Assembly (NCBI GenBank): GCA_008828725.1
Contig: MEHQ01000812.1
Span: forward strand, 62,001-126,000
Source of the DNA: Saccharina japonica
Lineage: Eukaryota > Sar > Phaeophyceae > Laminariales > Laminariaceae
Direction: 5' to 3'
DNA: 64,000 nt
In this document: positions 1-12,168 of the stretch, one piece after another
Numbering within the stretch: position 1 is the stretch's first letter
Layout of the letters: every line of letters begins with the position of its first letter
Program-made: the position numbers and the translations under genes
Notes under the pieces: generated by a model
The model's input: only the letters and a program-made list of their open reading frames with translations
Database searches by the model: none
What the model was told of the DNA's origin: nothing

Positions 1-1672
1 GGTCTATGATCTGCACAGCAGCAGCAATACAGTATGAACGCATACGAGCACGGAATACAGTAGTTCTGTCCCGGCAGCCACACTCCTTCCGCCCGAGCTA
101 GTGTCGCAGAGGTCGATTCAGTACTGCTTGCCGTGCTGCAGTACAGCAGTACATCATGAGCTCCGCCTGGTAGTCTGCACGATGGTGTCTCTCTCCACGC
201 TCACGAAATGCCGGGTATACAGCAGTAGTACATGAGCTCTTCTATCTGATAGTCTGTATGTATGCTGGTGTATCTCCCTGGTGCTGTACAAATGCCGGCC
301 GACGAGCAACTACGTGGTTATAATGGTTGCGCAATAAAGCGCCTGCTGCTTCCGACCGTTGTTGTTGCTGCTGCTGCTGCGTGTAGCTCCCGCGCCGGCA
401 GCCAATTTACATTGGCATGCGCTATCACAGTAGTTGATCGTGTCCTGCTGATGTACATACGTATGATGATCTGTATGACGATGCCTCCGACAAAGCAGTT
501 GGCGGCCAAGGTGCTGCTGTGAAAATGCCGGAAACATGCTCTGCCTACGTTGTTTCTGACAAACTACTGTAAAGTACGGACTACTCGTAGACTATAGGTT
601 ATAAGTCGTGCTGCTGCCAGCAAAAAGTGAACTGTTAAAATATGTTCGAAGAACTGTCCATCTAAAGTTGGGCTGTTTGTCACGAAGGAGAGCTGTCTTA
701 CGGTCCAATCGTAACTAACGACCGACCCTGGTTTGCGTAAATGTATGTTGTTTATACATGTGCACATGCACCCCGTAGTCTAAGGCTTCCACAAGGGGCT
801 TCAAAGTCGCGGTTTTTCGATTATAAAATCGAGATTCCGGATTCCAGATTCCAGATTCAGTACTCTGAAACGGGCTTTCACGTCGTGTGAGCAGCATGCC
901 ACAGTTAGTGTAATCCTCTCTGTAATACACTCGGATTGACTTTCGTTTCCAGTTGGTCGCAGCACTCCGCGGGGTTTGCTGTTGTAATCTGCCACGCCTA
1001 TCTTCAACACAGCACGTCAACATATGTCTAGTTCGTGCGTAGACAATCACCTGGACGGCCATCCAAAGCGGCCTTGGGGTAGTACACCAGGGCGCTCGCA
1101 CCCCTGCTGACTGGGCACTCTTGCCACAATAGCTGGTTCTTGGTACTAGAAACAAAGAGAGCATGGAGAGATAGGAGTGGCCAAGGGCTATAGGGCTCTT
1201 GGTTAGATACGCAGGCAGGCTTGTTTCTCCGCGGTTGGCTCACCATTGCCCTCGTTTCCCTGTCTGCCCCGCCTCTGCTGGAAACCCCGCTAGAATCCAG
1301 TGCACCACACAGAGCACCACCACCGTAACGTATGTTCGCCTTTGTATTTGTTTCCCAGTCAACAGCTCGCTAAAACATGGGTGCAGTGCGATTCCCGCGA
1401 GCAAAGGGAGAACGTTTATTCGGGCAGAGCAGGAGCACAGTTGCCCCCCCACACGCAAACTAAAACCGGGTTCCACCCCTTCGCCAGTCAGCGTTGGGCG
1501 GAGCTCGCTCTATTGGACTGCGTAATTCGGCGTCTGCAGGGTGGGAGGTTCACACTCGCCCTTCGCTAGCGGTCCCCTCATGGCATTTATTTCAAATAGG
1601 ACATATCTGCCGCACGTGTTTTTGCTTACTCAAGCTCGACTGTGATCGCGCGTCTATCTTTTGATTGTGCAG
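1..1672. other. Left edge and intron upstream of the first recognisable gene 1 exon
   Basis: No exon was recognised here. The first 540 bases contain degenerate direct repeats of about 75-110 bases: units near 142-215, 219-299 and 457-535 each end in or near AATGCCGG, and two carry CAGTAGTACATGAGCT-like text. GCT/GTT triplet runs lie near 360-385. From about 760 onward the sequence is homologous to 28.25 kb and onward, so 760-1672 is intron DNA shared with gene 2. Exons matching gene 2 exons 1-5 are not seen and would lie left of the window. Confidence 0.5.
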
Positions 1673-4131
1673 GTTCCGTGGTGATACGACTTTCAGAGGA
1701 AACGACTTTGCCAACATCGTCAATTCCGATGGTGGATTCGTGAGGTCAGTGCGGATGCCTTGTTGCGTTCCCGTCCTCTTCGTTCTTGTGTCTTTGTACT
1801 TGAAGTTGCTGAACAGCACAGTGGCTATCATTGAACCTCCACCACGATACCCACTCCTTGTCTGCAGACCTACAGTAACGCCGTGTGACAACCAACAATG
1901 TGTGGTGGGTGTTTGGTTTTTCAGGTTCTCAACGACCGTGACGTTCGACGACTCGGGCTCTAGTGACGCAGGAAATGGCGATGGCTGCGTACTCATCAAC
2001 GAAGGCGCTGCCTCCAGAATGAGGTGCGAATCACTGTGGTTAACCGCCCGGCGGGACGCTGTACGTGTTACTTATTAACTGCTCTGTACCCGTCCCTTGA
2101 GTTTGGTTAGTGCTCAGTTCCGTGACGTCTTGTGGTTTGTCCTGGTCTGTCGGGTTTCTGGTAGAACTGTTCGAGTAGAACTGTTGCGCTGCAGGTGACT
2201 GGACATCTGAAACCCCAGAGCACGACAAACGTAATGGCTGAAAAGCCAGAGCACGACAAACGCGATGGTAGAGAACAAAATAACTGGCACCCTCTTTCTG
2301 TATTTGTCGCACCCTAGTAAACAGTAGAAGTAAGGTGCACCTAGGCATCCTTGAGGGAGGTCCACGACTAGTTATCGCATGTACGTTTCAAAACCAAGGG
2401 GGTGTATGGCCTCTCCAGCTTTGTGAGATATATTTGGTACACATTCGACCGCCCCCGTGATCGACGTGCACCTGCAGGCTAGCCGCCATCCAGGCGTGCG
2501 CCTTAAAACTTTCAGCAAAGCGCACAACACACGGCAACGATTTTACATTCATAGACGTTGACGATCCAGATCGACAGGTATAAACCATACCAGGTACCTG
2601 GTAAGATTGTTTTCGTGATCTTCGCTCTGAACCAACCGTGACTTGGTCTTCTCTAGATTATTCTCAGCCACCAATACGGAGGCGTAGAGGTGGCTTCGTC
2701 GGTGTAAACAACAGTTTCGTGAAGTCCACCAGCGTCAGCTAGAAACAGACATATTTACGGTATACATGGAATCATATGCCATGTGTCATGTATAACACCG
2801 CGCTACGATAGAGGAACTGCGTTATGACTGATTATTAGTATACTCCTTAACTGGGGAACTACCAAATAAGGCATACGCCTTATGAGGCGCGCCTTATCAT
2901 TGGAATACAACTCACGTTTTACGATACAATAAAGAATATTCGTGGTCGGCTCACCCTTACCGTATTTCAGTATGCGTCATTTCTCGGAAACTCTCCTATA
3001 CTTTGTTTTCATCTCGCGGAATCGTGTGCTCCCTTTCTCCCGACAATATCCCCTGCCACACGTTTCCGCATCGTTTTCGTAAACTCACCTGTAACAGCTT
3101 CCGAGGTGACGCGTTCTTCATCAACAACAGGTGCACCAGCTCCGAAGCCCCGCCGGTGTACAACAACGGAGAAATGATGTGAGACGTTGTTGCCCTTGTT
3201 AACGTCGACCGCCCCACGAATTCACAATCCGAACGGCAACGTTCACTGCGAGCATCTGCAAAACAGCATCACCCAGCAATGGTTGTTGTCGTTGTAGAGA
3301 AGAGGAACCGTTTTGTTTTCTCTGGTTTCGTGTCGGGCGGGACACACATCGTCTCTTTGGACGGGGAGTCTGTAAAGTACGGCAATGACTCCTTGGAAAG
3401 CATATAATTCGAGCGTATTTTACTTGTACGTGCATGTGGTCTCGATAAATACAAGCACGATCCCACACCCGGCCCTAACGACTGTAAACTGGGCAATGCC
3501 ACCGTAGGGGTATGCACCCCTTTTTGTCTGCTGGGGCAATAGTGTTTGACGGATTCAGCTCCCCCAGTGAAAACAACAATTTTAGTATTCTAATAGAAAA
3601 CGTATCAATATATTTTCTACACAGTAGATTGGCATTTAAGACAAAATGCTTGACAGTTATGTCGGTCGGAGTGCGCGAACTACGTTTATGACCTCTTGAA
3701 GTCATGTGTCGGGCTGAGATATTGAGCTCGACATACGGACATCCCAGAAGACAAGACCCCTCCCTTGCTGTGTGGTGCTGTGCTCTACTCCGTGTTCTGA
3801 CGGTTGGGTCAAGGGATGGTATTCGAACTGTGTAGAATATGACGTTTTCGTGTATAAGTCGGGTACACGTATGACCCGGCCCCCTCCTTTGGTTCGTGAC
3901 ACGAAACGTTCCATTTCACGTCCTGACACTGGCACCGGCACCCCGGTTTGAAACCTTGCTGTTCCCACCCCATTAGCTTCTTCGGGAGGGCGCGCTTCAA
4001 CGACAACACAGCTGGCGCAAACGGTGGTGCTGTTCGGAACCAGTTCGGATCAATGACGTGAGTGTGTCCCCGCTCTGCTTGCCGCGGACCTTTAGTGTTC
4101 GCGTGACACGATACGCTTGTATGTAGTGCAC

Positions 4132-4407
4132 GACGCATTCTACGATAGAGGCACACTATGTTCTTTCTGAGCTCACTCACCTTGAGGAGCTCTATACCTC
4201 AATACCTGCAGTAGTCTAAACACTGGTTTTGGAGGGGGAAACAACGTTTTCCCCCCATTTTGAACAATCCCCATAACCCAAGTATTACCCTGAAAAAATT
4301 GGCATCACAAGAAAGAGGAAAGTCCGACGGTTTGGGGGTAAGGGTGAGCCGGATCGTTCAGAAAGCGTTTCAGTAAAAACGAATCTACCTCTATCGTAGC
4401 ATGCATC
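4132..4407. mobile_element. MITE, TACGATAGAGG family (copy in gene 1 intron)
   Basis: Imperfect terminal inverted repeats of about 20 bases (GACGCATTCTACGATAGAGG at the left; complement of GATGCATGCTACGATAGAGG at the right), flanked by a 4-base direct duplication GCAC (4128-4131 and 4408-4411). Non-coding, 276 bases. The same insertion with the same flank is at 31612-31903, so it predates the segmental duplication. Confidence 0.75.
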
Positions 4408-6309
4408 GCACGTTTGTGTTTTCCCTTCTTTGCGCTTTCACTGTGTAGCAAGGTTCGTCCAGAGTAGCGTTGTCGACCACACATGAACGAGGGCTTGACG
4501 GCCGCTTTGGAATGGACGCCGACGCACAGAGCACCGCACAGGGTGTCCACACGTACGGCAGCCACTCCCAGGGGTGTAGCTGCTCCGCCGCATGTACATG
4601 CCACACACAAGAAGAAATTGCGTCAACAATGTATTTCGAACTCCGGGTCAAGTACAATCCGCTCTCACTCACTACATGACGTGCGCGCACATTGCGTGGC
4701 TCGTTCTATGCGCACGCCAAAAATCGGTTGCAATGTTTGGTTGGTGGCCACAGGTTCCGACGCGCTGTGCAGTTCAACAACAACTTCTCCGAGGGCAACG
4801 GTGGTGCCATCGCTGTCGATGGTGGAGACGTGACGTGAGTCCTGTGAAACGTTCCTCAATATAGCGACGACAGCGGGCAACAACGTCCAGTAGATTTGAT
4901 TCCAATGAACGTACTGATGTAAGCTAGCATATCCTTCAGGACAGCCACCAATGATTGCGGGTGGGGGGGCAGCCTCGTTGACCTCTCACCAGTAGCTAGG
5001 TAGGCGCCGTTTATGGTGATGGTGTAAAATATCTGCTGTAAATCATGCGTGTTCAATATCGCTCGTGCTGTAAACCCTCAAATGTAGTCTTCTTTGCATC
5101 TACAATCACTTCCTTTTCAAGGACAAGTAACAGTTTCTCCCTGCTCAAAGCCGTCATGGAGCCTAAACCAAACGCGGAGTACGTCCGCCTAGTAGAGCGA
5201 AGCTGTCACAGTTTGTTTCGTTGAACACAACGACGTGGGTACGCGCATGTCTCCTGAGACCTCAGCGTTCTACCGAGTTTCTCTCGTGCGTTTCGATAGC
5301 ACCTGACGTACAGCGAGAACCGACCTGCCGCCCATTGCTCGTGTCTTTCCGCCTCGATAGGTTCCGAAGGGGGGTGACGTTTAACGGAAACACGGCAGAA
5401 TAATCTGGTGGCGCCTTTTCCGTCCTGTTTTCTGAGAGGATCCGTCGGTGAGTTCTGCCTTTCGATTGTTTTCAGGGGAATTGTCTGTAGATATTTAGGG
5501 CGACACATAATAAGATCTCAGAGGTATATACCCGTTGAACTCGAAGATGCCGGGAGACATGTCAAGCAGGCCAAAAAATGCGCTATCAACGGTGTAGGAC
5601 CGAGTGTTTCAAGTTCCACCAATATTGTAAAACCTAGTACTTTGGTGTGAGGCAGGGTATTTCAATCGAGGCAAAATTGCTGTCTGCTAAGGGGCCAACA
5701 TACCGTCTCATGGCATGTCTGTTTGAAGGCGAGTGCCCCCGCTTCGTGCCCAATCACGCGACAACCCCTTCGTATAAAATCCACGGCAGCAACATTCTCG
5801 CGACACTTTTTACGCGGCCAGTCAAGGGCATACCACCATGAAAATCTACTCGTGACCCCCCCTGACCCCCGTGCTCGTGCCTTACGTGTCTTGTGCAGCG
5901 GCTCGGTTGACGACTCTGGCTTCGGCTCGCTCACCTTCGAGAGGCCGTCCGCGGTGCGTTTCGTGGACAACATCGTCGACAACCCGCGTCGGGTGAGTTG
6001 TGGGGGCATCGGTCCGTTGCGGTGCGACTGCACTTTATTCGTGTCACCCGAGTTTAGTATTTGCCGTTTTGCAAAAGTGATTCGGTTGCCCATCGTCAGG
6101 AGTTTTCGACTCCCCCCCCCCCCCGACCCGCGACTGTACGTTTTATTGAGCTCATCGTTGGCGCTTTTGCGCCTCACGCATGCTATATATATTATACACA
6201 CATGCATGGTGTGCGTAGTATGCCATGCTGGTATATATGGTCTGCGTCCTGTGCGTGGGGGGAGAGAAGATCTTGCGATATCGTGCGCTCGCTTTGAGTC
6301 CGCACGGCA

Positions 6310-6560
6310 TGCCCTGTTCCTAATAGGGTTTCGGAATCTGGAAGCTGGAATGTGGAATGTAGATTCTGGAATCCCACCCCTGCCCTTGCAGGGGGAGAGG
6401 ATATTGAAAGCTTGATTTGAATGTTCATGCCCATTAGATGCGCACGCATCCAAACATGTACAATTTTTCACAAGCAAATGCTTTGTGGGGGGGAAATTGC
6501 CTTTCTGCATTGTGTTAAGTCGAGATTCCAAAGTCCACATTCCGGATCCAGTACTCTGAA
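6310..6560. repeat. Inverted-repeat element with CTGGAATC / GATTCC ends (copy A)
   Basis: The left part has tandem TGGAATGTGGAATGTAGA text after GGAATCTGGAAGC; the right part has its approximate complement (GATTCCAAAGTCCACATTCC). The same arrangement occurs in copy B at about 33838-34078. Similar ends occur near 820-880 and 28320-28365. Probably an old MITE family; the borders are approximate. Confidence 0.5.
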
Positions 6561-6767
6561 ACGGGCTATTTTAATGTACACTTGATTTCACCTGGGCGTT
6601 TATCGAACACGCTGGCGGTCCTTCAACTCACTGCGTTTGTCGGTCCGCCACAACGTACATGTTCATTGATTCCTGCACAGGATGACGGATGCACCGTGGG
6701 CGAGGTTGGGGAGGGAACTACGCTGATTGGCTTCCCCGGCGATGACGTGTGTGTCGCAGCTATGTGA

Positions 6768-7544
6768 TTCGTTTCTGGCCACAACATCACATCGGGCGGA
6801 GCACCTTCAGGATGCACATTGATTGATTGGGCTTGGGGGTTTTCACGCGGAAATCCCGTGGTCTGTTCTGGGTAGCTAAGCCGTATCGGCAGGGGCCAGG
6901 GCGTCGTTTGTATCGGAATAAGGGGGTGGTAGAATATGCCGAGCGTCTTATATGCTCTCTGCAGCTGACACCTGCCCCGTTATCAACATGCAGTGTTGGA
7001 ATCGAAAGAGGACGCTTCGTTTTTGTTGAGTTACATATATATATTGATGGTACGTGGGATGTGCGTTGTGGGGGGCGTCGGTGTAGACTGACTTTCTCGG
7101 TGGTTAGGCCCAACCTTCAATGCTTTCTTGCGCGATCTCTGTCGTTTTGTACGTAAATATATATTATTGTAAAGATGACCCCCAACACATCGGATGTCGC
7201 GGCGCACCGACGGAAGGTCCACGCATGAACCCGTCTTGGCTTTGGCTGTGACTCAATTTTGTAGGGGCAGTCGGAGTGTGGCGCTAAACTCTGAAGCCCC
7301 CGTTCGTCGGTAGGGCACGCTTGTTTTCCTCTGTTGTTTCTGCTCGTCGCGGAGCTGATCCAAGCACGGGCAGCCAAGTCGTCGATATATACATATATAT
7401 ATATATCGAATCTACCGGAGGGACCCCTGGCACGTTGTCAAATATTATTGACTTGTGGGAATCAACCGGCACGTACTATCGGCCAGTTTGCCCACCAACC
7501 GGTATGACCTGCCACTATATATGCACGATAAACTCATCGTGCTA
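6768..7544. other. Downstream flank of gene 1
   Basis: No gene recognised. Holds AT microsatellite text (ATATATAT near 7385-7406) and is conserved with 34287-35040. Confidence 0.4.
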
Positions 7545-7810
7545 GACTGGTGCTACGATAGGAGGGGTACCCACATTTTCACTACCGGGTTTTGGCTACA
7601 CGGACGAGTGGCTCCGAATATCACTGAAAATTAGACGTCAACATAGGTTGTTCGCGTTACGTAACAAAACCTCCAACGGCGGTGCATATATAACAATAAA
7701 CACATAAAGGTGATGAGAACAACGCACAGTAAAGCAGTCGCTCGGCGGAGTGGCTCTGTGCAGGTGAAAAACAAGCACCTATACATGACCCCCCTACCGT
7801 AGCACAAGTC
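7545..7810. mobile_element. MITE with GACTGGTGCTACGRTAGG ends, copy A only
   Basis: Terminal inverted repeats begin GACTGGTGCTACGATAGG and end with the complement of GACTTGTGCTACGGTAGG. Flanked by GCTA (7541-7544, 7811-7814). The matching place in copy B (near 35042, CGTGCTATCAAACC) is uninterrupted, so the insertion borders and the 4-base duplication are supported by an empty site. An internal CTCGGCGGAGTGGCTCTG is shared with 27820-28087. Confidence 0.85.
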
Positions 7811-8169
7811 GCTATCCAATCTATTGTACGCGTGCTCAACGGTGAGGTATTGTAAACCACGCTGTACGGGTGTGTGTGAGGTGGTGCCCTACTAAGGCGC
7901 ATCTCGTCAGTCTCCGCGACATCGCGTGAAAGAAATATTATGGCGACTAAATATGAAACCACGTACCACCCTACACAGTTGCGCTCGCTAAGACTGATTG
8001 CATCGTAACGGCAGTTCGTGAACGTAAGATACGTCCCGCGGTGTTCGTAAGTTGTATACGTTGCGTATCCGTAACAAGTAAGTACCGAATCGAGCGGTGT
8101 TTGGGCAGGTGGTGGGGGGCAAGGGGCTACTGGGTGGGGGCAATGGGATGGGTTGTCGCGAAAACTCAC

Positions 8170-8345
8170 CTATCGTTGTTGTTCGAGTTTCCAACCGACG
8201 CCCAGAACTAGACACTGGCAGGAACGATACCGAGCAACAAGTGGAGTAGTGCAGGCGTTTTGACGAGCTGAAGTTTAAGCGCGAGGCACATGCGCGCTGC
8301 TGGCTCGCTTTGGGGATGGAGGAACATCGTGAAAAACGTGGAAAT
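8170..8345 (-). other. Possible antisense exon with GTGAGT donor (copy A)
   Basis: Read on the minus strand, an open stretch coding SSSGRRLETRTTTIG ends at a good donor (GTGAGTTTTCGCG). The same stretch and donor are at about 35398-35560 in copy B. Conservation here may only reflect the duplication, and no start, acceptor or family was recognised. Confidence 0.2.
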
Positions 8346-9540
8346 GAGCCACCAACTGGGCAACACCTGGACCCTGCATTGATGGGGGATAGGTGAAAAA
8401 CGTTGAAGGAGGTGTAGCAGTAGAAACCGAGGTAGTAACTAACGTACACACAATCCACAGAGAAATATGGAACGGGCCGCCTCCCTCCTGTAGATGAGAC
8501 ATCCAGATACGTACGACTATAATACTCTGTTGTGTTGCTTCTTCTACAACGTGGCGTGCTTTGTTGCTGGGCTGCTCTTCTTATTGTGCCAGGCCGATGG
8601 TTTTCTAGTGCACTTGGGGATTGTTTTGTGTTCTATATATATATCATTCGATATTCGTTTGATGTTTCGGGACTTGGCTTCGTTCGTTGTTTCTACTTTC
8701 TTTGTCGGTTCGTTCCCGTGAGTATTGCCGTTTCGTCGGTGTTCATGTGTTGTCTTTGACCTCGTCCCGTATCATGCAGGCAGTACTCTTCTTTTTTCCC
8801 TTTTAGTTTCGGGTGCACGTGCCATGGATACTCCTGCTAGTGTTGGGCTTGCCTCGGAGTGATGTGGGATGGCATACCATTGCCTGTAGCATGGTTTCCT
8901 TTTTTGTGCTGCGACACTCTTACTACAGCAGCAGGTACCACGGTCAACGTTGTTGTGTTGTGTGTTGGTTTGATTTCTTCCAAGCGATTACGATTCCGCC
9001 TCTGGCTTCGTGACCTACGCCCTAGATTCACTAGGAAAAAGGATCAACGGAATCAATTAAACATCATCATCATCATCGTACGTACGTTAACCATGTTAAT
9101 CGACGAATTCATCTGTCTTGTGGTCAGTCGGTGTGTATTTTCACGCCATACACGGTGGAGGTATACGTTGTTCTGCCCCGACCGAGATATCCATGTATGT
9201 TTGAGTTATGCTTGGCTGTCGGTCGCCGCGAATGATCCCGCTCGCGCGTTTGATCTATTTCGGTGTGAGTCTCATCACTACGCAGAGGAACTATTCTAGA
9301 ACTGAACTGTACAAAAATATATATCCAAGTTATTTTTGAAGTAAATTGTTCAGAAGGCGGGTTTGGTTGCGGTCCTAAAAAAGGGGTTAAGGTGATCGTG
9401 GCTACGCGTTTCTCGGTGGTGAATCGCGTGTTCGAGGCATCGCTGCTGTGGCTGAGTCGTCGGGCATGCGGTTGATGTTCCAGAGGCAAAAACAAAATCC
9501 TCGCCACTGTACTACGTTTGTATACATCGAACCAATGATA

Positions 9541-9571
<31 letters not shown>

Positions 9572-9605
9572 TTGTCTCCCTGTCTCCCTGGCTGTTTGTC
9601 TGTAT
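9541..9605. repeat. CTGT/TCTG microsatellite (copy A)
   Basis: About eight TGTC units, then degenerate units. The same locus is roughly twice as long in copy B. Confidence 0.9.
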
Positions 9606-11339
9606 TGTCTCACTCACACCTGACCTCGGGCATGACTCTGTCCGATGTTTCGAATCGAATGCGGTTTACGATCCGGCGATCACGACTCGCGTGTGGCCGC
9701 GAGTACGTACCGATATGCTGCACGCACACCGGCGGCCTGCGTCAATTCCCATCGTATGGGGTTTTGGTTTACGTGTTTGTTTTGCGACAAGATGGCTTGG
9801 CCAACACTCCAGCATAATCAACACGATCCACCACTTCGTGCACCGAGTGCAACATCGAACATACCTACCTTAATTCCGCGGACTGCTCACGCTCCGCGGC
9901 TGCTCTGTCATCCGTTCCTGTTTTTCACGCTGGCTATGCGCCACCTATCTCTCCCCCTATCGCCCGCTTTACAAGTGTGTCTCACAGCTCCACGTCTCGT
10001 ATCATACCTCAGAAGCCCCACCCCTCGTCTAAATACGTCAGATCCCCAACACACGTTTCGTTGCAACAGTGGTGTACGAATGTTTAGACCGGCCCGCGAC
10101 AAGCCGAAACACGTTGTGTGTTTTTCCTCCCGAATGTGACATTATCTAACTACTACGGAAGTATATGAACCAATACGAATTCCAAGTCGTTTATTTGTTT
10201 CTCGTGACAAGCGAGTTTACCTGGTGGTGTACTATACCTACTGTTATGAGCCTTACATCGGATGACCTTAAACTGGGTCGTACACCACTTGTATTCCGTT
10301 TCGATACGCTCGGATACGTAAATATTTGACTGTAAACACATTCATGGTTGACGGGGGCATGCCGAAGATAGGGGTATAATAGTGCTCACCCAGTACTAGT
10401 GCCGGTATTTCTGGATGGCACAGTTTTCAGTACCATTCATTGTTCTTTTTCCCCCAATTTGCCTTATATACGACAATGTGCAGCTCTTTTGTTTCAATCA
10501 TACCATTCACACATGTTTATCACTCTTAATACTTGACAAGCTTGTGACTAGAACTAATGCAGTCCCCCTTATGAATGCCTTTACCGACTCCATATATCTC
10601 TCCCATTCCGGAGCAGTGCCGGTCGCCGCAGCAGTGCCGGCGTTTAAGGCCGGCATATACCGGCAACAACTACCGAGGGTCCACTACTTGTAGTGCTTTT
10701 ATGTAGGCCATTTTCATAAGGGGGGTATTTGCCCTCACCAAAAACACTGCCCTTAAAAACAAAGAACTAAATCGGCCAACCCTGATGGCGAGCGAATCCC
10801 AAGAATCAAGAAGTGTCAAGACAGGGAATGGGGTAGACGAAGCTCAAAGCCGAAAGCATGTACCGAATGGAGTAGATTTTGTGCCCAGACAGAGCTCTTT
10901 TTTTCTGTTTATTGTGGTTTTCTTCGTGTTCTACCTCCGGAGCGAGGCGTATATGGGTGATCAACGTTGAAGCTCTTTCATGCTATAAACGTGATCTGAT
11001 GACAGTCTATCAGCTTTTTTGTTTGCTTTGTCGGTGAAACGTCGGCGAGGAGTCGGTGAAATCATTCGTAAGGGGGACTGCATTGTTGGTGGGAGTTTGT
11101 CGAGTGCTCGGGGATGATGGATAGGTTATGTATGTGAGTGGTATTATTGGAATAAGAGCTCAGCACATTGCCAGATAGAAAATAATGGAGTAACAATACT
11201 AAGAGTAATTGCACAGAGAAACGCTTACCTGGTGTAAGGGAAAGCGGGTTGTCGGTCGATGCGTCTTCGGGGCTGTTTAGGATAGGAGGGCTTGGCCCTT
11301 GCGGGGTGGAGGAAGTTGTCCCGAAGGGGGATGATATAA

Positions 11340-12168
11340 TGTACAATATAATAATTGTCTATTGTTCTGATCTTGACAGATCTACGATAATATGATATGA
11401 GATTATCAGTCGGGGAAACAGTAAGACTACTCGTAGTATATCGTATCATAGGGTACTGGCACATGGAGTATTGAGGGTACTGACACATGATCAGATCATG
11501 AGGGCCATGTAGAATAAGTTGTGACCAACGTATTAGGGTGATCGCACCATGCGGTCACACAAGTGTTGTGAGCCCCACCGAGCTCACTCCCCAACACACA
11601 ACGGAGAACCATCGCTTGGAATGTGCGCACCACCACGGACTAAATAATCTTCAAAACTGTGGCAAAGAACGCCTGCGTATCATGAAGTAGGGCGGTTCTG
11701 ACTGATAGAATATTAATGATGTGAATCTCTCGGTGAGAAACACGTGCTGATCTCTCTTGGAGAAACACGCAGGTGGCTTGGTGGCACCTAGTGACCGTGA
11801 GGTTCACTGTTGTTCAATATAACAGAAAGGAAAGAGACGGTTTGAAAGGTGGCGCTTATGTGGCCGTGCGCTAGAGAGCGGTGGTGTGTTGGGGAGTTGG
11901 GGAGTGAGCTCGGTGGGGCTCACAACACTTGTACGACCGCATGGTGCGATAACCTCAGTAAGTTGGTTACAACTTACTCTCCATGTCCTACATGTCTACA
12001 TGGCCCTCATGATCTGATCATGTGTCAGTACCCTCAATATTCCATGTACCAGTACCCTATGATACGATATACTACGAGTAGTCTTATTGTTTCCCCGATT
12101 GATAATCTTGTCTCATATTATCGTAGATCTGTCAAGATCAGAACAATATATAGTTATTCTATCGTACA
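11340..12168. mobile_element. Foldback element with long inverted arms
   Basis: Arms of about 270-285 bases at 11340-11606 and 11883-12168 are reverse complements with scattered mismatches. They share TCTGATCTTGACAGATCT, CTACGAGTAGTCTTA (on one strand) and GGTGGGGCTCACAACACTT. The outer ends are TGTACAATA and TATCGTACA, and a spacer of about 275 bases separates the arms. No transposase ORF was seen. It could be a foldback or long-TIR MITE, or two solo repeats in inverted order. No clear target duplication. Confidence 0.65.

Larger units (their letters stand above)
1673..6767 (+). pseudogene. POMP-like secreted beta-helix protein, gene 1, 3' part, with a premature stop
   Basis: Eight exons match exons 6-13 of gene 2 at the same borders: 1673-1744, 1925-2023, 3098-3178, 3977-4057, 4754-4834, 5361-5447, 5899-5992 and 6681-6764, with stop TGA at 6765-6767. 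Acceptors are CAG or TAG and donors are GTGAGT-like. Modules read FRGDTTFRGNDF, FSTTVTFDD, RARFNDNT..NGGAV, AVQFNNN..GNGGAI and VTFNGNTAE. In exon 5361-5447 the codon after NTAE is TAA (5401-5403), where gene 2 has GAA. This would remove about 75 C-terminal residues. Exon 3098-3178 is also one codon shorter than its paralogue. Splice sites and reading phase are otherwise intact, so decay looks recent, or a truncated protein is made. The 5' exons are outside the window. Confidence 0.8.
760..11210 (+). repeat. Segmental direct duplication, copy A
   Basis: This block aligns by eye, in order and orientation, with 28250-42694. Homology starts near the GATTCCAGATTCCAG motif and fades near 11210 (42694 in copy B), after the shared phrase GCACATTGCCAGAT. 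It includes eight exons of gene 1 and about 4.5 kb downstream. The offset is about 27.5 kb until 7.54 kb, drops after a MITE present only here, and rises by 4.3 kb after an LTR element present only in copy B. Introns are clearly diverged while exons are nearly identical, so the duplication is not recent. Confidence 0.9.

Noticed and set aside
2793-2900. CGCTACGATAGAGG near 2797 and the matching site near 30249 as a further full MITE
   Set aside because: Only one terminus could be recognised; no partner end or target duplication was found.
5662-6540. Minus-strand 292-codon ORF and plus-strand 230-codon ORF over the end of gene 1
   Set aside because: They overlap each other and the spliced exons of gene 1; in copy B the corresponding frames are broken up. 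Chance open frames in GC-rich introns.
8494-8760. Plus-strand hydrophobic ORFs resembling a small membrane protein
   Set aside because: Two overlapping frames are both hydrophobic because the DNA is T-rich; copy B does not keep the same start or length.
9908-10102. Minus-strand 64-67-codon ORF similar in both duplicons (also 41507-41710)
   Set aside because: Similarity is no higher than in the surrounding duplicated DNA and no family was recognised.
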